In this document: positions 53,673 through 62,306 of the stretch, piece by piece | Layout of the letters: each line of letters opens with the position of its first letter | Position numbering within the stretch: position 1 is the stretch's first letter | Source of the DNA: DASRFR01 sp035651455 | GTDB lineage: Bacteria > Acidobacteriota > Terriglobia > Terriglobales > Acidobacteriaceae | Direction of reading: 5' to 3' | Assembly (NCBI GenBank): GCA_035651455.1 | Contig: DASRFR010000029.1 | Coordinates: 434,001 to 498,000, forward strand | DNA: 64,000 bases | The notes under the pieces: generated by a model | Databases searched by the model: none | Seen by the model: only the letters and a program-made list of their open reading frames with translations | Told to the model about the DNA's origin: nothing | Program-made: the position numbers and the translations under genes

Positions 53673-55742
53673 ATGATTGCCACCTTTCTGGACTGTGATA
53701 ACCGACAGAGCCGAGAACGCAAATTCGCTGCGAGCAGTTTGCAACGACTCCGGAGAGTAGCCTGGTCCGGATGCCTGTACTCCTGCCTGTTACTGGCAAT
53801 CCCACCTTACTGTCAACCTGAGCAGAAGCTCGATCTCGCCGAAGCCAGCCTCGAAGATCTCCAGAACATAAAGGTATACACCGCATCTCGTCACTATCAG
53901 AGCGCTGGCGAAGCGCCCTCCTCAGTGACTGTGATCACCCGTGATGAAATCCAAAAATTCGGGTACCGAACCCTGGCGGAAGTGCTGCGAAGTGTGCGGG
54001 GATTTTTCATTACGTCCGACCGTAGTTATAGCTACCTGGGCGTGCGTGGGTTTTTACGCCCCGGCGATTACAACACGCGAATTCTTCTGATGATCGATGG
54101 ACATCGCGTGAACGACAACGTTTACGACCAGGCCATGCTGGGAACGGAGTTTCTTCTCGACGTCGACCTTATCGATCATGTCGAAGTGGTGCGCGGGCCG
54201 AGTTCTTCGCTGTACGGGTCCAATGCTTTTTTCGCGGTCCTCAACGTAATTACCCGCCGTCCCAGTGATGTAAAGGACCTGGAACTTTCCTTCGATGCCG
54301 GCAGCTTTGGTACTTACACGGGACGTGTCACATACAGCGGACACTTGCACCGCGTTGAGGGGCTGTTGTCGGGAACCTTTCACGACAGCGCCGGGCAGGA
54401 TCTGTTTTTCCCAGAGTTCAACTCACCGCAGACCAATCGCGGGATAGCACACAACTTGAACTACGACCGCTCGCACGATCTTCTGCTCACACTCGATTAC
54501 CGGGGCCTCACATTCCAGGCCCTGAGCAATCGTCGGGACGCAGGGATTCCGACGGCTGAGTACGAAGTGATTTTCGGCGACCCCCGCACCCATGCTATCG
54601 ATCAGCATCAATACTTGGACCTGTCATATCGCAAGAAAGTGTCCGCCAACTGGGAGCTCGTTTCGCGCGGCTACTACGATCGTTATGGATACGACGCAGA
54701 TTGGCCATTCGAGGGCACGGGGCTGAACGTGGATTATGCCCGCGGCCAAAGATGGGGAGCGGAAATGCAGGCCAGTGTCAGCCTGGGTCAACGACACCGC
54801 CTGACATTCGGCTCAGAAGTACGCGACAATTTTCAGCAAGATCAGAAAAACTACGACCAAAGCCCGGCTCTTATCTATGTGAATGACCGACGCAGTTCGT
54901 GGGTGGGGGCGGGATTCATACAAGATGAGGTACGCATCCATCCCAAGCTCACGCTGAATCTCGGTCTGCGCCATGACCAGTACCAGCGCTATGGCGGCAA
55001 CAGCAGTCCGCGTGCCGCGCTGATCTATCACCCCTTCGAAAAGAGTTCGATGAAAATACTGTATGGTTCAGCTTTCCGCGCACCCAACGTTTACGAGGCG
55101 TTCTACGGCAGCTCCGTCCCGAACCTCTCCGGGTACAGGATCAACCCCGACCTGCAGCCCGAGACTTTCAAGAATATCGAAGCCGTATGGGAGCAAGGAT
55201 TCGGAACCAGCCTGCAACTGTCGGTAACGGTATTCCGCAGCTACGTCTCGAACTTGATCTCGCTGGAAGTTGATCCTGTCGATGGCATGAACATTTTCCG
55301 AAATGCAGATCGATGGCGTAGCACCGGAGCAGGCGTGGAATGCGAAAAGCGTTTTGGGAGCGCTTTGACGGGACGCCTGGCTTATAGCTACACCAAACCT
55401 GAAGATGCCGCGACCGATCGGATCCTGGCCGCCTCTCCCAGGCATCTGGCAAACCTCAACATCTCCGCCCCGCTCAAACGCGATCGCCTGTTCGCCAGCC
55501 TGGAAGCGCAATACCAGAGTTCGCGGCAGACGCTGGGCGGCAACAAAGTCAGCGGTTTTCCCCTGCTCAATTTCACGCTGCTGGGACGCACACTCGCCCG
55601 CCATGTGGACCTTTCCGCCAGCGTTTACAACTTTCTCGACCGCAAGTACTACGACCCGGTGTCAACTGAGTTGCCCGAGGACTCAGTACGACAGAATGGC
55701 AGAAGCTTTCGCGTAAAGGTGACCTGGAGCCTGGGCGAATAG
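53673..55742 (+). CDS. TonB-dependent receptor, first gene of a c-di-GMP-type operon
   Basis: 689 residues. Plug domain from about residue 60: APSSVTVITRDEIQKFGYRTL, ILLMIDGHRVNDNVYD, VEVVRGPSSSLYGSNAFFAVL and NVITRRP; barrel from 180 to the end. No carboxypeptidase-like domain, unlike the receptor at 22625. The hydrophobic part of the signal peptide is late (about residues 30-47), so the true start may be downstream. It precedes yfiR by 5 bases, so the ligand may feed the kinase. Confidence 0.9.
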   Translation: MIATFLDCDNRQSRERKFAASSLQRLRRVAWSGCLYSCLLLAIPPYCQPEQKLDLAEASLEDLQNIKVYTASRHYQSAGEAPSSVTVITRDEIQKFGYRTLAEVLRSVRGFFITSDRSYSYLGVRGFLRPGDYNTRILLMIDGHRVNDNVYDQAMLGTEFLLDVDLIDHVEVVRGPSSSLYGSNAFFAVLNVITRRPSDVKDLELSFDAGSFGTYTGRVTYSGHLHRVEGLLSGTFHDSAGQDLFFPEFNSPQTNRGIAHNLNYDRSHDLLLTLDYRGLTFQALSNRRDAGIPTAEYEVIFGDPRTHAIDQHQYLDLSYRKKVSANWELVSRGYYDRYGYDADWPFEGTGLNVDYARGQRWGAEMQASVSLGQRHRLTFGSEVRDNFQQDQKNYDQSPALIYVNDRRSSWVGAGFIQDEVRIHPKLTLNLGLRHDQYQRYGGNSSPRAALIYHPFEKSSMKILYGSAFRAPNVYEAFYGSSVPNLSGYRINPDLQPETFKNIEAVWEQGFGTSLQLSVTVFRSYVSNLISLEVDPVDGMNIFRNADRWRSTGAGVECEKRFGSALTGRLAYSYTKPEDAATDRILAASPRHLANLNISAPLKRDRLFASLEAQYQSSRQTLGGNKVSGFPLLNFTLLGRTLARHVDLSASVYNFLDRKYYDPVSTELPEDSVRQNGRSFRVKVTWSLGE

Positions 55743-55747
55743 GCGAC

Positions 55748-56278
55748 ATGAAGAGGATTCTCACATTGGCGCTGATCATGCTGATCCCGCAGGCAGGCCG
55801 AGCGGACACGGCGGCAGTCAGCGAGGACCAGGTGAAGGCTGCGTACCTATATAACTTCGTCAAGTTCATCGAGTGGCCACGTGAGAGTTTCGCGAGCGAT
55901 TCCGCTCCGCTGCGAATTTGCGTATTGGGGCGGGAGTCGGTGAGTTCGATCTTGCACGACATTACTAAAGGCAAGATGCTGAACGGTCGATCGATCCAAG
56001 TGGAAAATCCGGCACAAGTATCACAGGCGAGCCCTTGCCAGGTAGTCTTCATAACCGGCGACAACCGCGATAGTCGCGGCACGCTGGAGCGATTGCGCGG
56101 ACTGAGCATTGTCACCGTGGGCGAGCACGATAGATTTCTGGAGGCTGGGGGCGTCATAAACTTCGCAATCGAGCACGAGCGTGTACGTTTTGAGATCAAC
56201 GCCGGCGTAGCCAGGCGAGCCCGGCTGAAGATCAGCGCTCAACTGCTGAGCGTAGCCAAGTCTGTCAAGGGCGAGTAG
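55748..56278 (+). CDS. YfiR-family periplasmic protein
   Basis: 176 residues with a signal peptide (LTLALIMLIPQAGRA). YfiR markers: VKAAYLYNFVKFIEWP and the C-terminal GGVINFAIEHERVRFEINAGVARRA. In Pseudomonas YfiR represses the diguanylate cyclase YfiN by binding its periplasmic sensor. Here the neighbour with a matching periplasmic sensor is a histidine kinase, so YfiR probably controls that. Two cysteines, in CVLG and PCQVVF, could form a disulfide. Confidence 0.9.
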   Translation: MKRILTLALIMLIPQAGRADTAAVSEDQVKAAYLYNFVKFIEWPRESFASDSAPLRICVLGRESVSSILHDITKGKMLNGRSIQVENPAQVSQASPCQVVFITGDNRDSRGTLERLRGLSIVTVGEHDRFLEAGGVINFAIEHERVRFEINAGVARRARLKISAQLLSVAKSVKGE

Positions 56279-56286
56279 GAGGACCG

Positions 56287-59037
56287 GTGCGCAGAATCGC
56301 GGACATTTCCATCCGCTACAAGCTGGTGGCGATGTTCATGGCGATGAGCTTCATGACTGCGGTTGCGGTCTCAGCGCCGATGGCGAGCTATGACATCCTG
56401 GCCTTCAAACAAGCCATGGTCCTGGATCTCACGACGCTGGCGAGCGTGCTTGCCGAAAACACCACGGCCGCGCTCACCTTCCACGAAGCCGACAATGCGC
56501 GCGAGGTCCTGACCGCCTTGCGGAAAGAACCAAACATCACAGCCGCCTGTGTTTACGCCGCCTCTGGAACAGCGTTTGCCACCTATGCTCGCAATGGAAA
56601 CGCAAGTGAGTTTACGCCACCGCCAGCACGCGAGGAATCCACGTATTTCACGGATGACCGGCTTGTGGTCTACCGCAAGGTGATGCTGCACGGCGAGACG
56701 ATTGGAACGCTTTACCTCGAATCCGACCTGGGTCGTTTGCAGGCTCGTTATCGTGGCTACAACATCACTTTCACCCTGGTTGTGTTGGTCACGTTAGCGA
56801 TGGCGTTTTGGACCGCCAATCATTTGCAAAAGCTGATATCGAAACCTGTGCTTGACCTGGTGGAAACCGCCGAAGCAATTTCTACGTATCAGGATTACTC
56901 CATCCGCGCTGAAGTTGGTCAGCGCGATGAGTTTGGCACGCTCGTCACCGCGTTCAACAGCATGTTGCGGCAGATCCAGCGGCGCGACCACGAGTTGCGG
57001 CGCTATCGCGAAGGCCTGGAAGAACAAGTAGCGGCTCGAACCGCCGAGCTGCTCGAACTTAATACGCAACTCCGCGGGGCTAAAGAAATAGCCGAGCAGG
57101 CAAGCCGGGCAAAGAGCGAATTCCTGGCCAACATGAGCCATGAGATTCGTACACCTATCAATGGTGTGCTGGGAATGGCCGAGCTGGCCCTGGACACGGA
57201 CCTGACTCCTGAACAACGCGAATACCTGCTCATGCTGAAGTCTTCCGGTGATTCACTCCTGGGCGTCATCAACGACATCCTGGACTTTTCCAAGATCGAA
57301 TCGGGCAAGCTCGATTTGGAAATGCTGGATTTCAATCTCCACGACAATGTGATGGAGACCTTGAAGACCCTCGCCTTGCGCGCGCACCAGAAAGGCTTGG
57401 AACTTGTGGCCGAGATCGACCCGGACGTGCCGCTCCAGGCCGTCGGTGATCCCGGACGCATTCGTCAAGTACTGGTCAATCTCGTAGGAAATGCGATCAA
57501 GTTCACCGAGAAAGGACAAGTCGTGGTCACGGTGAAATTGCTGGAGCAAGGCGAAAAAGATTGCCAGGTGCAGATTTCGGTCAGTGACACCGGCATTGGC
57601 ATACCTGCGGGCAAGCAGAGCCTGGTGTTTGAGGCCTTTTCGCAGGCTGACGGCAGCACGACGCGCCTGTATGGAGGCACGGGACTGGGCCTCTCCATCT
57701 CGGCGCGTCTGGTGGGCATGATGGGAGGACGGATCTGGTTGGAGAGCCAGCCCGGCCAAGGCAGTACATTCTGGTTCACCCTTCGCCTGGGACTCACTAG
57801 CGCTGCGGCAAAGCCTGCCGCATCTGCCGAGGTAGGAGATCTGCTGCATGTCCCCGTACTCATCGTCGACGACAACGCCACCAACCGGGAACTGCTCCTG
57901 AAATCGACCTCCGATTGGGGCATGGACCCCAGCGTAGCCGCGGACGGTCCCGCGGCGATCGAGGCATTTAAGGCAGCGGCCCAGGCCGGAAAGACATACC
58001 GGCTGGCAATCGTCGACTCGCAAATGCCTGGCATGGACGGCTTCCAGTTAATCGAACAGCTGAAGCAAATACCCGGCTTAAGCGAAGCGGTCATCATGAT
58101 GCTGACTTCGGCTGGGCAACGCGGGGACGCCGTGCGATGTCGGGAACTCGGAATCGACGCCTATCTGGTCAAGCCGATTCGCAAGTCGGAGCTCTTATCG
58201 GCGATTTTGGCCGCCCTCGGAGACCGCAATGAGAGCGGTGGACGCCCGTTGATTACGCGGCAGGTGTTGCGGGAGTCACGGCGCAATTTGCGTATTCTGG
58301 CGGTGGAAGACAATTTGGTTAATCAGACTCTCGTCCGCCGCATGCTCGAAAAAATGGGCCATGAAACCGTGATCGCGCGAAACGGCTGCGAAGCTCTCGA
58401 TTTGCTGGGGCGTGAGACGTTCGATGTTGTTTTTATGGACGTACAGATGCCAGTGATGGATGGCATCACCGCGACCGGCAAGATTCGTGAAGCTGAGAAG
58501 GTCACCGGCGTACACATACCCATCATTGCCATGACGGCACATGCCATGAAGGGCGATCAGGAGAGATGCCTGGCCGGGGGTATGGATGATTACATTGCCA
58601 AGCCGGTGAGTTCCAAACGTATTCAAGAGATGCTGGAACGAATGTTTGCCGCAGCGCCTGAGACTCCGCCATCTCCGCCACTAGCTTGGAAAAGAGCGAC
58701 AGTGCTCGAGCGGATGGATGGCGATGAGGACTTGCTCGATGAAGTGTTGGCCATTTTTCTCGAGGAGTATCCGAAAACTGTAGCGCAGCTGGAGGAAGCG
58801 GTAAGCGGCCAAAAGGCTGATCTGCTGGAGAAAGCTGCCCATAGCCTGAAGGGCGAACTCGGTTACCTGGCAGCCGCTGAAGTTTCCGACATAGCCCGCC
58901 GATTAGAGAGTATGGGACGGAATCACGATTTCAATGGAGCCGCCGAAGTGTTGGCTGATCTGGAACGGCAGCTCACGGAATTGGCGTCCGCGATGAAGAA
59001 AGCAGAGGGTAGTAAGAGTGCGACTGCTGGTAGCTGA
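56287..59037 (+). CDS. Hybrid sensor histidine kinase (CHASE8-like, HAMP, HisKA, HATPase, two receivers, HPt)
   Basis: 916 residues from GTG with AGGAGG five bases upstream. Order: TM1 (residues 12-34), a periplasmic CHASE8-like sensor (35-155) like that of YfiN, TM2, HAMP, HisKA with ANMSHEIRTPING (His near 284), ATPase with VLVNLVGNAIKF, DTGIGIP and GGTGLGLSIS, receiver 1 with LAIVDSQMPGMDG (Asp near 577), receiver 2 with VVFMDVQMPVMDG (Asp near 718), and HPt with KAAHSLKGELGYL (His near 853). YfiR likely controls the sensor. Nine bases after yfiR. Confidence 0.94.
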   Translation: MRRIADISIRYKLVAMFMAMSFMTAVAVSAPMASYDILAFKQAMVLDLTTLASVLAENTTAALTFHEADNAREVLTALRKEPNITAACVYAASGTAFATYARNGNASEFTPPPAREESTYFTDDRLVVYRKVMLHGETIGTLYLESDLGRLQARYRGYNITFTLVVLVTLAMAFWTANHLQKLISKPVLDLVETAEAISTYQDYSIRAEVGQRDEFGTLVTAFNSMLRQIQRRDHELRRYREGLEEQVAARTAELLELNTQLRGAKEIAEQASRAKSEFLANMSHEIRTPINGVLGMAELALDTDLTPEQREYLLMLKSSGDSLLGVINDILDFSKIESGKLDLEMLDFNLHDNVMETLKTLALRAHQKGLELVAEIDPDVPLQAVGDPGRIRQVLVNLVGNAIKFTEKGQVVVTVKLLEQGEKDCQVQISVSDTGIGIPAGKQSLVFEAFSQADGSTTRLYGGTGLGLSISARLVGMMGGRIWLESQPGQGSTFWFTLRLGLTSAAAKPAASAEVGDLLHVPVLIVDDNATNRELLLKSTSDWGMDPSVAADGPAAIEAFKAAAQAGKTYRLAIVDSQMPGMDGFQLIEQLKQIPGLSEAVIMMLTSAGQRGDAVRCRELGIDAYLVKPIRKSELLSAILAALGDRNESGGRPLITRQVLRESRRNLRILAVEDNLVNQTLVRRMLEKMGHETVIARNGCEALDLLGRETFDVVFMDVQMPVMDGITATGKIREAEKVTGVHIPIIAMTAHAMKGDQERCLAGGMDDYIAKPVSSKRIQEMLERMFAAAPETPPSPPLAWKRATVLERMDGDEDLLDEVLAIFLEEYPKTVAQLEEAVSGQKADLLEKAAHSLKGELGYLAAAEVSDIARRLESMGRNHDFNGAAEVLADLERQLTELASAMKKAEGSKSATAGS

Positions 59038-59629
59038 AGACGATGCTTTCTTCCGCAGAATGCTCGTGCAGGTGCTCTCGCCCGAATACGATCTGGAAAT
59101 CGTTAACGATGGCGATGCGGCATGGCGTGCCCTGCAGGCGGAGGGGAGCCCGCAAATTGCGGTTTTGGATTGGGTCATGCCCGGCTTGAGCGGACCACAG
59201 ATCTGCAGGCGCGTACGAGCTCATGCCCGGGTCGCAGGCATTTACCTGATCTTGCTCACCGCAAAGAACAGCATCGCGGATGTGGTCTCCGGACTGCGGG
59301 CGGGCGCCGACGATTACGTCACCAAGCCGTTCGATCCCGAAGAATTGCGCGCTCGGCTGCGGGTGGGGCAAAGGGTGATGCGCCTGCAATTTGCGGTCGA
59401 CAAACAGGTTCAGGAATTACAAGCGGCTCTGGCACGGGAACAGACTTTACGGCAACTGCTCCCGGTATGCCCGCAGTGCAGGAGCCCAAAAGTCGACGGC
59501 GAATACCAGCGGCGACTCGAGCAGTATCTGGCAGAGCACAAGGCGCTTGGCCGACAAGATTGGTGTCCCGGTTGCAATCGTCAACTTGCTCCAGCGGATC
59601 CCGGTATCGCCGCGGAGGTGCATCCATGA
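59018..59629 (+). CDS. Response regulator with C-terminal CxxC zinc-ribbon-like segment
   Basis: 203 residues. Receiver (1-120): LLVAEDDAFFRRM, IAVLDWVMPGLSG (phospho-Asp), LLTAKN and DDYVTKPFDPEEL. Then a coiled helix and LLPVCPQCRSPKVDGEYQRR with EHKALGRQDWCPGC, two CxxC pairs that could bind zinc. A similar LPIC...CPxC tail follows receivers and PAS domains in other sensor proteins, role unknown. The GTG start overlaps the kinase by 20 bases; no DNA-binding domain, so it works by protein contact. Confidence 0.9.
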   Translation: MRLLVAEDDAFFRRMLVQVLSPEYDLEIVNDGDAAWRALQAEGSPQIAVLDWVMPGLSGPQICRRVRAHARVAGIYLILLTAKNSIADVVSGLRAGADDYVTKPFDPEELRARLRVGQRVMRLQFAVDKQVQELQAALAREQTLRQLLPVCPQCRSPKVDGEYQRRLEQYLAEHKALGRQDWCPGCNRQLAPADPGIAAEVHP

Positions 59630-60591
59630 GCGTCGAGCCGGTGACAACGGCCGAAAGCGCGAAGGGGTCGCCAGTTCCCGCCACGTCCATTTTGGTAGCC
59701 GATGACGACCGCATGTTCCGGCGGGTGCTGGAAAAATGGCTGCTCAACTGGGATTACTCAGTCACCGTGGTCGAGGACGGCGAAAAGGCTTGGGCAGTTA
59801 TGCAGGACGAAAATCCGCCAACCCTGCTCTTGCTTGACTGGATGATGCCCGGAATGGACGGCATCGAGCTGTGCCGCTCCATACGCTCCCGCTCGCTGCT
59901 CCGCTATCCTTACATCCTCCTCCTCACTTCTAAAGACGCAAAGCAGGATTTATTGGAAGCACTCGATGCCGGCGCGGATGACTATCTCACGAAGCCCTTC
60001 GACGTTGACGAGTTAAAGGCCCGGCTTCTCGTAGGAAAGCGCATTCTCAAGCTCCAGGAAGAGCTCATTCACGCGCGGGATGATCTTCGCTATCAGGCAA
60101 TGCACGATGCCCTCACGAATATCTGGAATCGCGGCGCCATACTGGAGTTCCTGCACCGTGAGTTAGGACGCGCGGCGCGTAGCGGCCAGTCGCTCGGTCT
60201 TCTTATGGTCGATATCGATCACTTTAAGAAAGTGAACGATACATACGGTCACCTCGTCGGCGACCTGGTATTGCGTGAGTGCGCGCGCCGCCTGAGCCAG
60301 AACGTTCGCAGTTATGACTGGGCTGGCCGTTATGGCGGAGAGGAATTTCTCATTATTGCGGGTGATTCCACCCCCGATAACATAATGAAGCACGCCGAGC
60401 GCCTGCGCTCTGCCATTGCCGACGAGCCAATCGTCACGCCCGACGGCCCTATTTCTGTCACCATCAGCATCGGGGTCGCTGTCGACGGGCCAGCATCTTC
60501 CGTCAAGCAAGAATCGCTATTGCACGCCTGTGACACCGCTCTGTATCGCGCCAAGGAACGAGGAAGAAACCGGGTGGAATTCGCGGGCTGA
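59626..60591 (+). CDS. Diguanylate cyclase with N-terminal receiver domain
   Basis: 321 residues. Receiver (about 18-140) with LVADDDRMFRRVL, LLLLDWMMPGMDG and DDYLTKPFDVDEL, then GGDEF domain with DALTNIWNR, VDIDHFKKVNDTYGH and the active site RYGGEEFLII. The inhibitory-site RxxD is present (RSYD, five residues before GGEEF). It makes c-di-GMP. Overlaps the response regulator by the ATGA at 59626-59629 and has GGAGG upstream. An upstream-extended reading of this frame is not the gene. Confidence 0.94.
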   Translation: MSVEPVTTAESAKGSPVPATSILVADDDRMFRRVLEKWLLNWDYSVTVVEDGEKAWAVMQDENPPTLLLLDWMMPGMDGIELCRSIRSRSLLRYPYILLLTSKDAKQDLLEALDAGADDYLTKPFDVDELKARLLVGKRILKLQEELIHARDDLRYQAMHDALTNIWNRGAILEFLHRELGRAARSGQSLGLLMVDIDHFKKVNDTYGHLVGDLVLRECARRLSQNVRSYDWAGRYGGEEFLIIAGDSTPDNIMKHAERLRSAIADEPIVTPDGPISVTISIGVAVDGPASSVKQESLLHACDTALYRAKERGRNRVEFAG

Positions 60592-60609
60592 GCACCGGTA
60601 ACACAGCAA

Positions 60610-60694
60610 GTAACTTGTCCTAACGGACAGTGCTTTAGCAAGGCCCGGTACGTGGCCCTATTTCGCACTGCGACTCTTCCTGCGTAACTTGTCC
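60610..60694. repeat. Pair of 11-bp direct repeats before the receiver-TonB gene
   Basis: GTAACTTGTCC occurs at 60610-60620 and 60684-60694, 74 bp apart start to start, in the 134-base gap between the cyclase and the receiver-TonB gene. The distance is close to seven helical turns, as expected for an operator pair, but there is no regulator to match. Confidence 0.4.
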
Positions 60695-60725
60695 GGTTAC
60701 GGCCACAGCTCTAGCCTTGTGAGTG

Positions 60726-62156
60726 ATGGCCCTCCTCCTCCATCTGCTGTTGTTCTCGTCCGACGACAAGGCTGCGCAGACGATGACGCAGCTATTCGCC
60801 GCGACTGGCATTCAAGTCGAGCGCTGCTCCGACATCCTCAAAGCAATAGAAAGACTCACCGCCGGCAATTTCCACGCGCTGGTCGCGGATTGGGACGAAG
60901 GTCAGGAAGCGAGTTTCCTGGTCAAAGCGGCGCGCGATTTGAAATCCACCCAAAACTGCGTGGCTCTTGCCCTGGTACGTGATGCGGCCGGAGCAGCTTG
61001 TGCGGTACAGGTCGGCGCACATGGAACTCTGAGCAAACCGGTTGTCCAGAGCGAGATCCTCGAGGCGGTGATTACGCTGCGTGAACTACTTCGCTCGAAG
61101 GATACGCCAAAAGCGCCCAGGGTGCCGCCAGCGCGAATTACAAGCCCGGCCAGCAACAAACGTGTCGTCACCGACAGCTCTAGAATTGCAACAGCTCCAA
61201 AACGGGAACCGAAACAGGAGGTGCCGTCTCTCTCAGGACAGGTCGCCGCTTCCGAGTTGCCCGCTAAAAAACAGCCTGAAGCTGCGCCCGTCCCCAGCCA
61301 GGTATACACCGGACCTTTGTTTTCCTCTTTGCCCTACATGGAAAGCTCGCCGGCGCGACCTCTGCGAAAGGGTCGGATTTTAGGCGTCCTAAGTTTCTTA
61401 TTGCTGATCAGCGCGACCCTCTACGTCTGGGCGCCCGAGTCCGTGTATGGAGTGAAACTAGCCTCCATGGTGCTTTCGGTGCTCGACAGGAGCGCAAGCC
61501 ATCAGACAGAAGAATACCTGCTTTCATTCTCAGCGCCAGTTGCACCAGGCTCCACCTTCCTCCGCCATATTTCGCACTCTATAGCCAGGCCGGTATCACC
61601 GCAGTCCGCGCAGATACTCGCAGATGCCGTGAGCGACATCCGGGAGATGAATACCGCCGATGTGGATAGGTCTGCTGCGTATCAGGAATTCACTCCTACA
61701 TCAGGCCAAGCACCTTTTTATGCCGCTGTTCCGGAAAGCTTGCGCGCCCCGGTTACAGGTCCCTCGGGCCCGGTAGGTGGGACGGCGCCGCCCGGCTCTC
61801 CGCGGCTGTTGCGACCCGTTCTACTCGCCGAAGAAGTCGCCCGTAAGCTGCTGGTCGCAACCCGTCCGCCGATGTACCCGGAAGGTGCTTTGCGTGAGGG
61901 CTTGCAAGGACCGGTTGTGCTTGAGGCGTTGATTTCCAAGGACGGCAATATCAGCGACTTGAAAGTGGTTCGCGGCCACTTCGCGTTGGCTCGAGCCGCG
62001 GTGCAAGCGGTCCAGCAATGGCGCTTTAAGCCCTATGTGCTCAATGGTCAGGCCACTGAAGCGGCGACTTTCCTGACCATCAATTTCAAATTGCCGCCAC
62101 TGCAAGCGGAAAAACAGCCACCTCGGCCCGTCAACGCCGCCCAGGCCAGGTTCTGA
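60726..62156 (+). CDS. Receiver-domain-TonB fusion protein
   Basis: 476 residues. Residues 1-125 are receiver-like: LLFSSDDKAAQTM (acidic pair Asp13/Asp14), HALVADWDEG (Asp55 at the phosphorylation position) and GTLSKPVVQSEIL (Lys near 104); the Ser/Thr at the end of strand 4 is replaced (ALVRDAAG), so it is degenerate. Residues 126-215 are a Lys/Pro/Ser linker. One TM segment at about 218-236 (LGVLSFLLLISATLYVW). A TonB-like C-terminal domain ends the protein (PPMYPEGALREGLQGPVVLE, VQAVQQWRFKPYVLNGQ). Thus a cytoplasmic receiver is linked to a periplasmic TonB. Start ATG 60726 or GTG 60723. Confidence 0.88.
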   Translation: MALLLHLLLFSSDDKAAQTMTQLFAATGIQVERCSDILKAIERLTAGNFHALVADWDEGQEASFLVKAARDLKSTQNCVALALVRDAAGAACAVQVGAHGTLSKPVVQSEILEAVITLRELLRSKDTPKAPRVPPARITSPASNKRVVTDSSRIATAPKREPKQEVPSLSGQVAASELPAKKQPEAAPVPSQVYTGPLFSSLPYMESSPARPLRKGRILGVLSFLLLISATLYVWAPESVYGVKLASMVLSVLDRSASHQTEEYLLSFSAPVAPGSTFLRHISHSIARPVSPQSAQILADAVSDIREMNTADVDRSAAYQEFTPTSGQAPFYAAVPESLRAPVTGPSGPVGGTAPPGSPRLLRPVLLAEEVARKLLVATRPPMYPEGALREGLQGPVVLEALISKDGNISDLKVVRGHFALARAAVQAVQQWRFKPYVLNGQATEAATFLTINFKLPPLQAEKQPPRPVNAAQARF

Positions 62157-62306
62157 AATAACCCGACACCCAGATGTAATTGTCGCCCTCTTCCGGGCTG
62201 AAGTCCTTTCCTTTGTGTCTCCTGCGATGCGCTCTCCAATCCGAGTCTAGTTTCCTGCCCGACCCGGACCCGGTCTTAATTACCTTTGAGGATTTGAGGA
62301 AGCTTA

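Noticed and set aside
59122..59625. Upstream extension of the diguanylate cyclase frame
   Set aside because: It runs through the response regulator gene in another frame; GGAGG and the ATG at 59626 mark the true start.
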